From positions 1-34,615 of IMG/VR virus record IMGVR_UViG_3300020281_001189: DNA of 34,615 nucleotides, one strand, 5' to 3'. Position numbers and translations under genes: made by a program. Positions 1 through 7,475 of this stretch are shown piece after piece. How positions within the stretch are numbered: position 1 is the first letter of the stretch; each line of letters starts with the position of its first letter. Under the pieces are notes generated by a model, which did no database searches, was not told the DNA's origin, and saw only the letters and a program-made list of their open reading frames with translations. The DNA comes from a virus.

Positions 1-71
1 ACATACTGCAGAGATGTCTCTGAGTCTGAACCTCTAAATACGAATGGTTTTCTATAACCTTTATATGCCAT
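1..71 (-). CDS. Partial gene of unknown function (N-terminus only)
   Basis: The first 23 codons of a minus-strand gene that runs off the left edge. ATG is at 69-71 with a strong Shine-Dalgarno AAGGAGA at 78-84. The visible N-terminus starts MAYKGYRKPFV and is rich in Tyr, Lys and Arg. A one-mismatch late promoter (AATAAATA, 110-117) overlaps the stop of the RNase H gene upstream, so this gene may be expressed late. The family cannot be recognised from so short a piece. Confidence 0.6.
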   Translation of the reverse strand, partial: MAYKGYRKPFVFRGSDSETSLQY

Positions 72-109
72 TTGGAGTCTCCTTAAATAATGTTAAATTG
101 TCGACAATA

Positions 110-117
110 TATTTATT
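110..117 (-). promoter_or_regulatory. Probable variant late promoter (AATAAATA)
   Basis: The minus strand reads AATAAATA, one mismatch from the T4 late consensus TATAAATA. It overlaps the RNase H stop codon and lies about 40 nt before the start of the partial gene at 71. The same position, at the stop codon of the preceding gene, is used by exact late-promoter matches elsewhere in this window. The mismatch keeps confidence low. Confidence 0.35.
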
Positions 118-991
118 ATTTGCGAACTTCAAAATCTGTTAAAGATTCTAAATGCAGCTTCATTTGGTGTTTCATGAGATATGACATCCATGACTGTATA
201 GAACCAAAGGATTCACCATTATATTGCTTCATGATCTCATCTTTCTGAGCTTCAGGAGTCTGTGTAAGATCGATAAGTGTCTTATTTCTAATAAATCTAC
301 GCTGTACTTGTGTAGTCCAATCGTTTTGGTCACCTTTAAGCATTGTCATTTGCTTCTTTGTGACTGGTGTTTGTCTAGCACCTTCAGTAATAAGTACCTC
401 ATCATCAGATAATACATTTGGAACACCATCACCAGTATCACCTTTACAAATCTTTTCAAATAGTTCTTCTTCAGGATTATCTGATTTAACCCATTTTTTC
501 TGTATGTTTGACCACTGTTTGACATTAGGATACTTCTGTAATTGTTTGAAATCACCATCAGGAGATACAATAAGTATTGGTTCAGGTTCTAGTATCTTTA
601 AACCCTTAAAATATCCATTAGTCTTCTCTACAATAGTACCAATACAATCATCAGCTTCACATGTATCTACCCATATACATTTAAATGGACTATACTGTAT
701 AATATCATCACGTACCTGATTAATCATCTTAAAGATACCATCCCAATCATGTATACTATTATTTCTATTCTTTCTACGATTGGCTTTATATGGTGCAAAA
801 TATTCTCTACGCCATGAATTGGCAGCATCCATACATACAATTAGTTCACCATAATCATCTCTGTAATCAGCATTATATTTACGTATAATGTTAATCATTG
901 TATGTCTAATAAGGTCTCTATCCTCATCAAACTCCTCGATACGTGGAAACATAGCTGACATTGCTATTGAACTGAAATCTAATAAAATCAT
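116..991 (-). CDS. rnh: RNase H, T4 Rnh/FEN-1-type 5'-3' exonuclease
   Basis: In T4 this enzyme removes RNA primers and adjacent DNA from lagging-strand fragments. The 291-aa protein is close to T4 Rnh (305 aa) and carries the acidic metal-site ladder of the FEN/PIN-like fold: Asp5, Asp55, the cluster Glu112/Asp114/Asp115 in CEADDCIG, Asp145/Asp147 in SPDGDF, and Asp185/Asp188 in KGDTGDGVPN, which begins the helix-hairpin DNA-binding region. The start has a good ribosome site (AAAGGAG) seven bases upstream, and a GTATAAT element lies just ahead at 1013-1018. It sits downstream of helicase 41 and fits a replication operon. The N-terminus is shorter than in T4, with the first Asp at residue 5 rather than 19. 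Confidence 0.93.
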   Translation of the reverse strand: MILLDFSSIAMSAMFPRIEEFDEDRDLIRHTMINIIRKYNADYRDDYGELIVCMDAANSWRREYFAPYKANRRKNRNNSIHDWDGIFKMINQVRDDIIQYSPFKCIWVDTCEADDCIGTIVEKTNGYFKGLKILEPEPILIVSPDGDFKQLQKYPNVKQWSNIQKKWVKSDNPEEELFEKICKGDTGDGVPNVLSDDEVLITEGARQTPVTKKQMTMLKGDQNDWTTQVQRRFIRNKTLIDLTQTPEAQKDEIMKQYNGESFGSIQSWMSYLMKHQMKLHLESLTDFEVRK

Positions 992-1012
992 ATTATCTCC
1001 TTTGCTATTATT

Positions 1013-1018
1013 ATTATA
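1013..1018 (-). promoter_or_regulatory. GTATAAT -10-like element before rnh
   Basis: The minus strand reads TTAGTATAATAATA 22 to 35 nt before the RNase H start. The hexamer is a perfect TATAAT, but no convincing -35 box is seen 17 nt upstream. The same AGTATAAT core occurs before the polymerase, primase and 405-aa genes, suggesting a shared early or middle promoter class. Confidence 0.45.
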
Positions 1019-1150
1019 CTAATTCCAGTGTCTAATTACACCACCGATAATGAAAATACATGTAATGATTTCTAATATACTCTTAAAGTAAGATTTAGGA
1101 CCAATCAATATTAAGAGTTGGTTGAGCAGTTTCAGGGTTTTTGGCTGCAT
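1019..1150 (-). CDS. Possible 43-aa membrane protein overlapping the 3' end of gene 41
   Basis: A 43-codon frame starts at ATG 1150 inside the helicase gene, in another frame, and runs about 75 nt past the helicase stop to TAG at 1019. Its C-terminal half is a hydrophobic segment (ILEIITCIFIIGGVI) followed by RHWN, as in a single-pass membrane peptide. No clear Shine-Dalgarno precedes the ATG. It fills the otherwise empty gap before rnh. This may be a real small overlapping gene or a chance frame. Confidence 0.3.
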   Translation of the reverse strand: MQPKTLKLLNQLLILIGPKSYFKSILEIITCIFIIGGVIRHWN

Positions 1151-2465
1151 GGTTTTGTGCTTCTATATGTGTAGGTTGGTCTTTAATATCAGTGACTTTC
1201 ATGTGGGCATAATCGACACCCAGCAGCCAATTTTTTCTGTCTGCTGGGTCACCATATCGATTTTTAAGTTGACTAAAACGAATCATATTGTCATTGCGAA
1301 GCTGATCGTTTGTAGTCATAGCAAAGAAATAATCTGCGGTCATCGGCAAACCAAATGATTCTGAAACATCGGTCATACCGACATCAGCATCATTCATTCC
1401 TTGTCTATTTGTTTGTGTAGCAGTTAATACAGGAACATTGAATTCCATAGCTAGAGCACGAAGTTCTTCAGCAATGGCTTTTATTTTCTCATAACTATTT
1501 GCATTCTTAGATACGCCTAGTGAATTACAAATATTGAGATAGTCTACACAAATAACGTCTGGCATAAATGTTTTCTTCATATCTAGTTCTTTAAGTAAAG
1601 ATCTGAAATGAGCAGCAGTAGCCATGCCAGTAGGATATTCTTTAACTACTAATCTGCCTTGTGTTTTAGTTCTTAAGGTTTGAAATCTTTTTAGGAAGTT
1701 ATCTTTACCTACAGAATCTAATTCTTCTTGACTCATATCGAGTAAATTCTGGTCAATTCTTTGTGCAATCTTTTCTTCAGCCATTTCCATAGTAATATAA
1801 AGAATATTCTTACCACGTTCAAGTAAACTTGATGATATAGAACACATAAATAAAGATTTACCTACACCAGTACCAGCCATAATAACACCAAGTGTTTTTT
1901 CAGGTATACCACCACGTAGTATGTAATCAAAATGTTCAAGGCCGGTTTCTAATTTGTTTTCTTTCTTGTTATAGTAATCCCATCTTTCTTCAACTTCTTC
2001 TGTATAATCATGACCTACAGATTTATCAAATGAAGTACCAATTGCTTCATGTAATAATTCAGGTAATGCTGTCATTGGAGTTTTCTTGTCATCACCACCA
2101 ATAACATTAACAGCTTTATATACTGCATTTACAATAGCACGCTCTTGACACCATTGTTCTGTTTTATTTACTAACCATTCTGTTTTATTGATTGGCTGAA
2201 TATCTTTACTTAAGAATTCTTGTATAGAGTTATAGATTGGTTCAGTTAGATCTGTTCTTGATTCAACTTCAATCTTAAGTGCAGCAGAACTAGGTAATGC
2301 ATTATTCTTATTGAAGTATCTTATAATTTCTTCAAGCACAACTTTTTCATGCTTTTCTGTGAAGTAATCATCTTTAAGGAATGGTGCAACTTTTCTACAA
2401 TAGTCTTCATTGACCATCATATTGTATAAGATACCTTTTCTTAGTTCTGTTGAATCAACACTCAT
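1095..2465 (-). CDS. 41: Replicative DNA helicase gp41, DnaB-like
   Basis: A hexameric 5'-3' helicase that unwinds the fork and works with primase gp61. The 456 residues match T4 gp41 (475 aa). An N-terminal helical domain (about 1-150) precedes a RecA-fold motor. Walker A is AGTGVGKS at 197-204, Walker B follows as VICVDYLN, and the sensor region reads LTATQTNRQ. The start overlaps the stop of the 93-aa gene by 4 nt (ATGA), so the two are probably translationally coupled. A TATAAT element at 2472-2477 just upstream could also serve it directly. It lies between the uvsX block and rnh, the usual replication neighbourhood of marine T4-like phages. Confidence 0.95.
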   Translation of the reverse strand: MSVDSTELRKGILYNMMVNEDYCRKVAPFLKDDYFTEKHEKVVLEEIIRYFNKNNALPSSAALKIEVESRTDLTEPIYNSIQEFLSKDIQPINKTEWLVNKTEQWCQERAIVNAVYKAVNVIGGDDKKTPMTALPELLHEAIGTSFDKSVGHDYTEEVEERWDYYNKKENKLETGLEHFDYILRGGIPEKTLGVIMAGTGVGKSLFMCSISSSLLERGKNILYITMEMAEEKIAQRIDQNLLDMSQEELDSVGKDNFLKRFQTLRTKTQGRLVVKEYPTGMATAAHFRSLLKELDMKKTFMPDVICVDYLNICNSLGVSKNANSYEKIKAIAEELRALAMEFNVPVLTATQTNRQGMNDADVGMTDVSESFGLPMTADYFFAMTTNDQLRNDNMIRFSQLKNRYGDPADRKNWLLGVDYAHMKVTDIKDQPTHIEAQNHAAKNPETAQPTLNIDWS

Positions 2466-2743
2466 GGTTTGATTATACTCGGACTTTCATTCTTTTTAAC
2501 ATTTAATATATCAGCAATAATATCTGATGCCATTGCCTGAAACTTATCTTCTCTGGCATACTTTTCTGCATCTTCTATAGTAAGAAACTCTACCATAAAA
2601 TTAAACTTATCTTCTTTCAGTTCCATATCTACTGGTCTCCAGATAACACCTTCATATTTATGACCTTTACCAGTGACTTGAATCCATTCACCACCCTCAG
2701 GGTCTATGTATGGTTTAAAATTCTTTGGATTATTTTTTGACAT
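2462..2743 (-). CDS. Conserved-looking hypothetical protein, 93 aa
   Basis: I do not recognise the family. The protein is soluble and charged, with a Gly/Trp-rich N-terminal half (GGEWIQVTGKGHKYEGVIW) that suggests a small beta-sheet domain and a helical, acidic C-terminal half. It overlaps the oxygenase-like gene upstream by 14 nt and helicase 41 downstream by 4 nt, so it is co-translated with replication genes. The tight packing on both sides supports a real gene. Confidence 0.7.
   Translation of the reverse strand: MSKNNPKNFKPYIDPEGGEWIQVTGKGHKYEGVIWRPVDMELKEDKFNFMVEFLTIEDAEKYAREDKFQAMASDIIADILNVKKNESPSIIKP
2472..2477 (-). promoter_or_regulatory. GTATAAT -10-like element before helicase 41
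   Basis: The minus strand reads GAGTATAATC 7 to 12 nt before the helicase start, inside the end of the 93-aa gene. It resembles the AGTATAATC element before primase and polymerase. The very short distance to the ATG would make a nearly leaderless transcript, so its role is uncertain. Confidence 0.25.
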
Positions 2744-3530
2744 GCCATGGTCTCCTATATTCTATTGTATTCTTGAATTCATCTGTAAATATTCCATCGA
2801 CTCTAATTGTATAGGTCCATTCAGGGTTTGGGTCAACACCATGATAATTAAGGTCATGAAATACATAACAATTGCTATCAACATAATACTTTTTATCATT
2901 TTCCTGATCATAAATAAAACTCCTCTTGTTTCTTGCAGGACTTAACATAATTGAATGGTGATCTACTGACATTACAAATGGATTGTTATCTCTATGTACT
3001 GTAATATGCTGAGAACTATCCACACCAAATATATTCACTCTTCCGATTTGTTTAAATGGTAGCTTTGACCATATCCATTTAATTGTACCTGGAAATAATT
3101 TCTTAGCTTCTTCTGGAATGTATTTACCATGAATTTGTTCTTGTTCATTCCATTGAGAATACATGATTGGATATACATCTCTCCATGGATAGTAAGCACC
3201 TTTCGCAAACTTAAGATACCTTTCCATAATCTTTTGCTTTTTAAAATCATCTACCTGTATCGCCTTAATTCTATTTTCTTCATGTTCTGTTAATTGTTGT
3301 CTAGCATATTTTACATCCAGAAACTCCGAATCAAAAAATCTGGTATAAGCATCACCACGACTATAGTCATCACCAACGCTAAAAATAGTATTGTCAGTTT
3401 GGGACATACCCCATACCACTTCTTCATGAATTTCTTTAGCTGTGTCTTCATTGAGTAAATCTAAATGTAAGTATGGCTGATCATTAATCGTTATCAGCGG
3501 CTGTATCTTCTTCGATAGTTTCTTCGACAT
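2730..3530 (-). CDS. Fe(II)/2-oxoglutarate-dependent oxygenase-like protein
   Basis: A 266-aa protein whose C-terminal half has the signature of a double-stranded beta-helix 2OG oxygenase: His179-x-Asp181 (HRD), a distal His230 in the NYHGV segment, and Arg243 in TIRVDG at the position that usually binds the 2OG carboxylate. The N-terminal 110 residues are charged and mostly helical. The substrate is unknown; relatives hydroxylate proteins, nucleobases or small molecules. The start overlaps uvsX by 47 nt, which is long for this genome, but the ATG has AGAGGA close upstream and no later in-frame ATG is credible. Its place between uvsX and helicase 41 hints at a link with DNA metabolism, by context only. 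Confidence 0.75.
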   Translation of the reverse strand: MSKKLSKKIQPLITINDQPYLHLDLLNEDTAKEIHEEVVWGMSQTDNTIFSVGDDYSRGDAYTRFFDSEFLDVKYARQQLTEHEENRIKAIQVDDFKKQKIMERYLKFAKGAYYPWRDVYPIMYSQWNEQEQIHGKYIPEEAKKLFPGTIKWIWSKLPFKQIGRVNIFGVDSSQHITVHRDNNPFVMSVDHHSIMLSPARNKRSFIYDQENDKKYYVDSNCYVFHDLNYHGVDPNPEWTYTIRVDGIFTDEFKNTIEYRRPWHVKK

Positions 3531-4554
3531 GTTCCTCTACTACTGATTTTATAGAACCAATTGCATACCTTTCTTTTATTGCATCTGCAAATCCAGCTTT
3601 AAGCAATGGAATCCAATACTCAGAACTATTTGTTTCTGCTTTTCTTTTCTTTAAAAATACTTCTCCTGTTTTTGGATTTGTACCTTCAAACCAACCGACA
3701 GAAGGTTTAGTGACCCATCCAAGTTCTAAGCCTATATCTAAAAGACCTGACCATTTATTGATACCGCCTTCCCATGATATTGACAACGGCAATCTTGTTT
3801 TTTCTCTTACAAACCTAGATTTTTCTACACCCATCATAAAGTTATAACCTGATACTTCAGTACCATCTTTTTCTTGCTGCCTACCCATAAATAAGATTTG
3901 ATTTGCTGAGTAATAAATACCTGTACCTCCAGACATAATGTCTTTAGGAAACATACCAATCTCTTTATATGTATGGTTTACTGCAACAAGTGGTATATCT
4001 CTTGTTGTAAGATAAGGTGTACATATTCTAAATAATGATTTAAGTGCTTTAGCTCTTGACATATCAGCAACTGACTTACCATCAAGTGCATCTTCAAGTT
4101 CTTTCTTAGAAGCTAAATTACCTACAGAATCAATTACAATAATAACCTTATCACCTTTCTGTATTTCTTCTAGTTGTTTTGTAATATCAAACTTAAGTTG
4201 TTCTACATGTTCTATAGGTGTATGTATACATCTCTGCGGGTCTACATTCATGCTTTCCAGATATTCAGGTGTAATACCAAACTCTGTATCATATAATAGA
4301 CATACAGCATCTTCATACTTTTTAAGATATGCTGAAGCCATAAGCAAAGCTAAGTTTGATTTAAAGTGTTTTGATGGACCAGCCAGAACGGTAAGTCCAG
4401 GTGTCAGACCACCTTCAACAGAACCAGATAATGCTATATTCACAACAGGAATATCTGTTGGAACCATATCTTTCTTGTTGAATAATGCTGAGTCTGAGAG
4501 TACTGCCGTTGACTTGACAGTTGAAGTTTTTTTAAGTTTTTCTAGTAGTGACAT
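3484..4554 (-). CDS. uvsX: UvsX, RecA-like recombinase
   Basis: Strand-exchange ATPase of T4-type recombination-dependent replication and repair. The 356-aa protein (T4 UvsX is 391 aa) has Walker A GPSKHFKS at 59-66, with the variant loop typical of UvsX, a Walker B strand IIVIDSVGNL, and the conserved GGTGIYYSANQI region. The C-terminus is acidic, like the RecA/UvsX regulatory tail. AAGGAT lies before the ATG, and an exact late promoter at 4603-4610 lies about 50 nt upstream. A late promoter on uvsX is notable because T4 uvsX is an early/middle gene. Confidence 0.95.
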   Translation of the reverse strand: MSLLEKLKKTSTVKSTAVLSDSALFNKKDMVPTDIPVVNIALSGSVEGGLTPGLTVLAGPSKHFKSNLALLMASAYLKKYEDAVCLLYDTEFGITPEYLESMNVDPQRCIHTPIEHVEQLKFDITKQLEEIQKGDKVIIVIDSVGNLASKKELEDALDGKSVADMSRAKALKSLFRICTPYLTTRDIPLVAVNHTYKEIGMFPKDIMSGGTGIYYSANQILFMGRQQEKDGTEVSGYNFMMGVEKSRFVREKTRLPLSISWEGGINKWSGLLDIGLELGWVTKPSVGWFEGTNPKTGEVFLKKRKAETNSSEYWIPLLKAGFADAIKERYAIGSIKSVVEEHVEETIEEDTAADND

Positions 4555-4602
4555 AATAATCCTTTGTTGGTTGTTTTAAGTTGAGTGTACCAACTCCTGA
4601 TA

Positions 4603-4610
4603 TATTTATA
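4603..4610 (-). promoter_or_regulatory. T4-type late promoter upstream of uvsX
   Basis: An exact TATAAATA on the minus strand in the 80-nt gap between the hsp20 stop (4635) and the uvsX start (4554). In T4 this octamer is the sigma gp55-recognised -10 element and needs no -35 box. Transcription would begin near 4597 and read into uvsX. Confidence 0.75.
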
Positions 4611-4634
4611 CCACTACTAGAAGTTTTTTTTAGA

Positions 4635-5075
4635 TTATCCTTTCAGATATTCAGGCTCACCTTTGTTAATCTTAATGGATTTAGGCTTCTTTTCTTCTGG
4701 AAGCTTGTATTCCAATTCGACTACTAGCATACCATTGGCAATAGCTGCATTGGTGACTTCAATATATTCTTGAAGTTTGAAAGTTTTTTTGAACTTTCTA
4801 GCAGAGATACCTTTAAACAAATACTCTTTGCCTTCAGCATCATTCTTGCCTTGTGTATTACCTGAGATGATTAACTCACCATCTTTGACTGTGACATCAA
4901 TATCTTTCTCACCAAAACCAGCGATAGCAAGTTCAATAGCGAACTTATCTTCATCTGTTTTAACAATGTTATGTGGTGGATAGTTATCGATGTTTGCCCA
5001 ATGTGTTGAGTTTAGTTCATCGAAAAGACGGTCAAATCCGATAAAGGCAGACCTTGGGAATGTAAGTGCGTTCAT
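4635..5075 (-). CDS. hsp20: Small heat-shock protein, Hsp20/IbpA family
   Basis: An ATP-independent holdase that keeps unfolded proteins soluble. The 146-aa chain has a short N-terminal arm, an alpha-crystallin domain (about 35-135: FAIELAIAGFGEKDIDV, then DGELIISG) and the C-terminal GMLVVELEY strand followed by PKSIKI, which contains the I-x-I anchoring motif. Hsp20 is common in marine T4-like phages, where a role in virion assembly or host stress is suspected. It has an excellent ribosome site (AAGGAGGAA) and an exact late promoter about 60 nt upstream, fitting late expression beside structural proteins. Confidence 0.93.
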   Translation of the reverse strand: MNALTFPRSAFIGFDRLFDELNSTHWANIDNYPPHNIVKTDEDKFAIELAIAGFGEKDIDVTVKDGELIISGNTQGKNDAEGKEYLFKGISARKFKKTFKLQEYIEVTNAAIANGMLVVELEYKLPEEKKPKSIKINKGEPEYLKG

Positions 5076-5134
5076 AGTTTCCTCCTTTATTAAGCAAGTT
5101 TACATTAGACTCCTGATTATCAGCAAGTCTAATA

Positions 5135-5142
5135 TATTTATA
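5135..5142 (-). promoter_or_regulatory. T4-type late promoter upstream of hsp20
   Basis: An exact TATAAATA on the minus strand in context GAGTATAAATATATT, 60 nt before the hsp20 ATG. It lies in the gap after the 47-aa gene, so hsp20 can be expressed as its own late unit. Confidence 0.75.
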
Positions 5143-5189
5143 CTCGAAGTCCCCTATTTTTCCAAGTTTCTCTTATAGAGTTTTCGTTT

Positions 5190-5333
5190 TTAGTAGTAGC
5201 TGTAGTGTCCTAGTATACTTAAAAATAAAGGCATACAAATTGTTCCGATTAGTATAGAAAGGTCTCGTGCAATTTCGCAGAATTTACAAGTTTTTGGATG
5301 CTCAGCTTTCCAGATTTCTAGTTTAGCTTTCAT
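5190..5333 (-). CDS. Small predicted membrane protein, 47 aa
   Basis: A short minus-strand gene of 47 codons (ATG 5331-5333, TAA 5190-5192). The N-terminal half is charged and has a paired-cysteine C-x-x-C motif (TCKFCEIAR), and the C-terminal half is a hydrophobic segment (LSILIGTICMPLFLSIL) ending in a Tyr-rich tail, so a single membrane span is likely. The ribosome site is weak (ACGAG next to the ATG). It fills the gap between the 69-aa gene and the hsp20 promoter. The function is unknown. Confidence 0.55.
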   Translation of the reverse strand: MKAKLEIWKAEHPKTCKFCEIARDLSILIGTICMPLFLSILGHYSYY

Positions 5334-5442
5334 CTCGTAATATTTAATAAGGTAATACTGTGCCAGTGCTTTATTTTACAACTTATTGCAGACCAAAATG
5401 ACAATGATCTAAAAACATATTTTTTAATAACTAGAAATTATA

Positions 5443-5652
5443 TTACAAATCTAGGTCTTTTGACCATGGACCTTCGTATTTTATTGGTGGGATTTTCTTT
5501 AGATTTTTTTGTTTTCTTGGTATGATCTTGGTTTTATCTTTTTGTACTTTATGACCATACGGCGTGTCATGGCCAAACAACTCCTTGTGAGCCCTTGTTT
5601 TTCCACGTTCCGTCTGTGTTGTAGTGCGTTGGGTACGCTTTCGTTTTTTCAT
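5443..5652 (-). CDS. Highly basic small protein, 69 aa
   Basis: A very Lys/Arg/Thr-rich protein whose middle (HKVQKDKTKIIPRKQK) resembles small basic proteins often found in marine T4-like phages. I cannot name the family. Its charge suggests nucleic-acid binding. It overlaps the 79-aa gene upstream by 86 nt in another frame, which is unusual, and the start has only a weak purine stretch. It could be a real overlapping gene or the true downstream reading after a frameshift. Confidence 0.5.
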   Translation of the reverse strand: MKKRKRTQRTTTQTERGKTRAHKELFGHDTPYGHKVQKDKTKIIPRKQKNLKKIPPIKYEGPWSKDLDL

Positions 5653-5806
5653 ATTCTTTTAATACTTTATCTATTTCATAACCAGTGTCAGTTAACATCG
5701 ATCTAAACTTATTTAATGTTTCATTGTCAGGATCGAGCCTGTGTACCTCTATGGCTAAGTAAGCAATTACCTTTTCATCCATAGAAGTCTTTATGTGTTT
5801 TCCCAT
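5567..5806 (-). CDS. Hypothetical soluble protein, 79 aa
   Basis: An acidic, mostly helical small protein (MDEKVIAYLAIEVHRLD) with a Gly/Trp-rich tail ending GVVWP. It starts at a TAATG junction with the 68-aa gene, and GGAG lies 10 nt before the ATG, so the start is well supported. The 3' part overlaps the basic 69-aa frame for 86 nt. No family is recognised. Confidence 0.6.
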   Translation of the reverse strand: MGKHIKTSMDEKVIAYLAIEVHRLDPDNETLNKFRSMLTDTGYEIDKVLKEYEKTKAYPTHYNTDGTWKNKGSQGVVWP

Positions 5807-6012
5807 TAAGTGTTATCTCCTTTCGTGTATTGCACTGTAGCTTGCATGTCAAATTTTCCAGGAGTAATCTTTGGACTCCTGTCTTTAGCAATCTCACCAA
5901 GCCTGTAAGTTTTTACATTTTTATCTTGTAATGTAAAAATACTCATAGCCACAATAGACATAGCTAATGGTGACAGTATCATTAAATAACCTTGTATTTC
6001 TTCTGGTGTCAT
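5806..6012 (-). CDS. Small membrane protein, 68 aa
   Basis: An N-terminal hydrophobic stretch (about residues 8-28, YLMILSPLAMSIVAMSIFTL) is followed by a basic soluble tail, as in a single-span inner-membrane protein. The start overlaps the cupin stop by 4 nt (ATGA) and the stop overlaps the next start, so it is part of the cupin operon. The function is unknown. Confidence 0.6.
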   Translation of the reverse strand: MTPEEIQGYLMILSPLAMSIVAMSIFTLQDKNVKTYRLGEIAKDRSPKITPGKFDMQATVQYTKGDNT

Positions 6013-6362
6013 ATCTTAGTACCTATAGTTCTTCGGACAATATCATTATGATTGAACTCTGCCCAATATAGTTCAAACGCTACACCATCTTCGATACCTT
6101 CAAATTGATGTACTTTACCAGGTTTTACCTGTGTAAATTCACCAGGACCGAGGATAGTTTCATCTACTAAACCGTCTTGATCGTCTTGCCAAACTCTGAT
6201 TAACATCTTACCAGACTCTACAAAAAAACCATTCCATTTAAATTGATGTTCGTGTTCACTACATTTATATCCCGCTTTGTACTCTATGCGGTGAAATTCA
6301 AGCACGCCATTTGCATGAATTAGCTCTGTTTGACCCCAAATTTTTCCAGCTTTGATACTCAT
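6009..6362 (-). CDS. Cupin-domain protein
   Basis: A 117-aa single-domain cupin. Motif 1 is seen as the HEHQFKWNGFFVESGKM region (His37 and His39 with a downstream Glu) and motif 2 as PGEFTQVKPGKVHQFEG. Such small cupins bind a metal and act on sugars, acids or amino acids, so the reaction cannot be told. The ATG lies inside a 38-bp divergent region whose plus strand carries an exact late promoter for the opposite island. I see no Shine-Dalgarno ahead of this ATG, so translation may be leaderless or weak. Confidence 0.8.
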   Translation of the reverse strand: MSIKAGKIWGQTELIHANGVLEFHRIEYKAGYKCSEHEHQFKWNGFFVESGKMLIRVWQDDQDGLVDETILGPGEFTQVKPGKVHQFEGIEDGVAFELYWAEFNHNDIVRRTIGTKI

Positions 6363-6369
6363 ATAAATA
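6362..6369 (+). promoter_or_regulatory. T4-type late promoter for the plus-strand island
   Basis: The only exact TATAAATA seen on the plus strand. It overlaps the start codon of the divergent cupin gene and lies 32 nt before the first plus-strand ATG at 6401. Transcription would start near 6375 and cover the GIY-YIG-like gene and the four oxygenase-like genes. Confidence 0.75.
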
Positions 6370-6400
6370 ATATAATACTATATTATGGAGATATTTTTAA

Positions 6401-6730
6401 ATGGCGATCAAAAAAACGCATAGAGTATACTGCACTTACTTTCCAGATGGTAGATACTACATCGGTTATTCAGGCAAAACAGACAAACAATTCGAAAAAT
6501 ATTACGGTAGCTCAAACATTATCAAAGAGTATACACAAGATGACTTACATAAGGATATTGTCTTTGAAAGTGAGAAGAAGAATGAAGCTAAGATACAGGA
6601 GTTTCTATTACAGTGGCAGCAAAGAGATGATGAGAACTGCATTAATGATATGATTCATTTAAGATTAAGACTATCACATTTAAGAGATTTTAAACCAATT
6701 AAATGGAAACCTAGAGATGTACCAGCCTGA
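6401..6730 (+). CDS. GIY-YIG-like nuclease domain protein
   Basis: A 109-aa protein with an N-terminal GIY-YIG-like core: VY at 9-10 for the first strand, YYIG at 19-22, then a KYYGSS segment, with a candidate catalytic Glu in the NEAKIQEF helix (Glu62 or Glu67) and an Asn in the DENCIND stretch. The usual GRS and following Arg are not obvious, so activity is uncertain. Such domains occur in homing and T4 Seg endonucleases and other nucleases. GGAG lies 10 nt before the ATG. It leads the inverted plus-strand island and overlaps the next gene by 14 nt, so it might have come with that block. Confidence 0.65.
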   Translation: MAIKKTHRVYCTYFPDGRYYIGYSGKTDKQFEKYYGSSNIIKEYTQDDLHKDIVFESEKKNEAKIQEFLLQWQQRDDENCINDMIHLRLRLSHLRDFKPIKWKPRDVPA

Positions 6731-7475
6731 GGCTCAATACTTTTTATATAATGAGTTTGGATATAAGACAGATTATGATAAGTTCTTAGAATATCTTCTT
6801 ACATTTCAATCCTCTTTAAGAGAAGATTTCTTTAGAAATGAAAATCAAAGTATAGCAGATGTAGTCAAACAAGAAGGTTTTGAAAATGCTAGACCTAGAA
6901 TAACTCAACAATTTAACTTTCAGAATGACAGATGGGCTCCACCAAAAGAATCTAGGTACGCATTACAAGATGCTGTTAAAGTAAATGGTGAGACTGATTA
7001 CAGTGGTTGGACTAGTATGCAAATAAAATATTTTTCAAATGGACCAGATAAAGTACAAGACCCTGCACCTATGATATGGGTAAAGAAAAGATTTCCTACA
7101 GCAACTAAACTAATAGAAGAGTTTGGTGATGATTGTCCGATCATGGATTATGTAATGCTTAAACCAAACACTATTTTATCAAGACATACTGGTGCTACAA
7201 ATATAGGCTCTAATAGAGTACGTATACATCTACCAATAATAATACCTGAAGGTAGATGTTTTCTAGAAATAAATGGTAAACCAATTTATTGGAGAGATGG
7301 ACCGTTTGGATTTAATGATGAATATGTACATAGTGCATGTAATTTAACAGATGAGTATAGAGTTATATGGATGATGGATATAGAAAGAGAAAGAGTTGGA
7401 TTACCATATTGTACAGGTGCTGATACTACATTAAATAAACCATTAGATGAGGAAATAGACTATGAAGGAATATAA
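6717..7475 (+). CDS. Aspartyl/asparaginyl beta-hydroxylase-like oxygenase
   Basis: A 252-aa protein with the C-terminal signature of the Asp/Asn beta-hydroxylase family: a first metal His157 followed by Gly (HTG), where this family lacks the usual carboxylate ligand, then RIHLPI at 169-174, Trp192, the GFNDEYVHSACN block with the second metal His205, and Arg215 near Asp221. Known members are 2OG/O2-dependent hydroxylases of proteins or small peptides. The N-terminal 90 residues do not match anything I know. It overlaps the genes on both sides by 14 nt and is served by the late promoter at 6362. Confidence 0.8.
   Translation: MYQPEAQYFLYNEFGYKTDYDKFLEYLLTFQSSLREDFFRNENQSIADVVKQEGFENARPRITQQFNFQNDRWAPPKESRYALQDAVKVNGETDYSGWTSMQIKYFSNGPDKVQDPAPMIWVKKRFPTATKLIEEFGDDCPIMDYVMLKPNTILSRHTGATNIGSNRVRIHLPIIIPEGRCFLEINGKPIYWRDGPFGFNDEYVHSACNLTDEYRVIWMMDIERERVGLPYCTGADTTLNKPLDEEIDYEGI

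Noticed and set aside
360-719. 119-aa plus-strand frame opposite RNase H
   Set aside because: It is antisense to a well-supported gene, has no ribosome site, and its Ser/Pro-rich composition is typical of a shadow frame.
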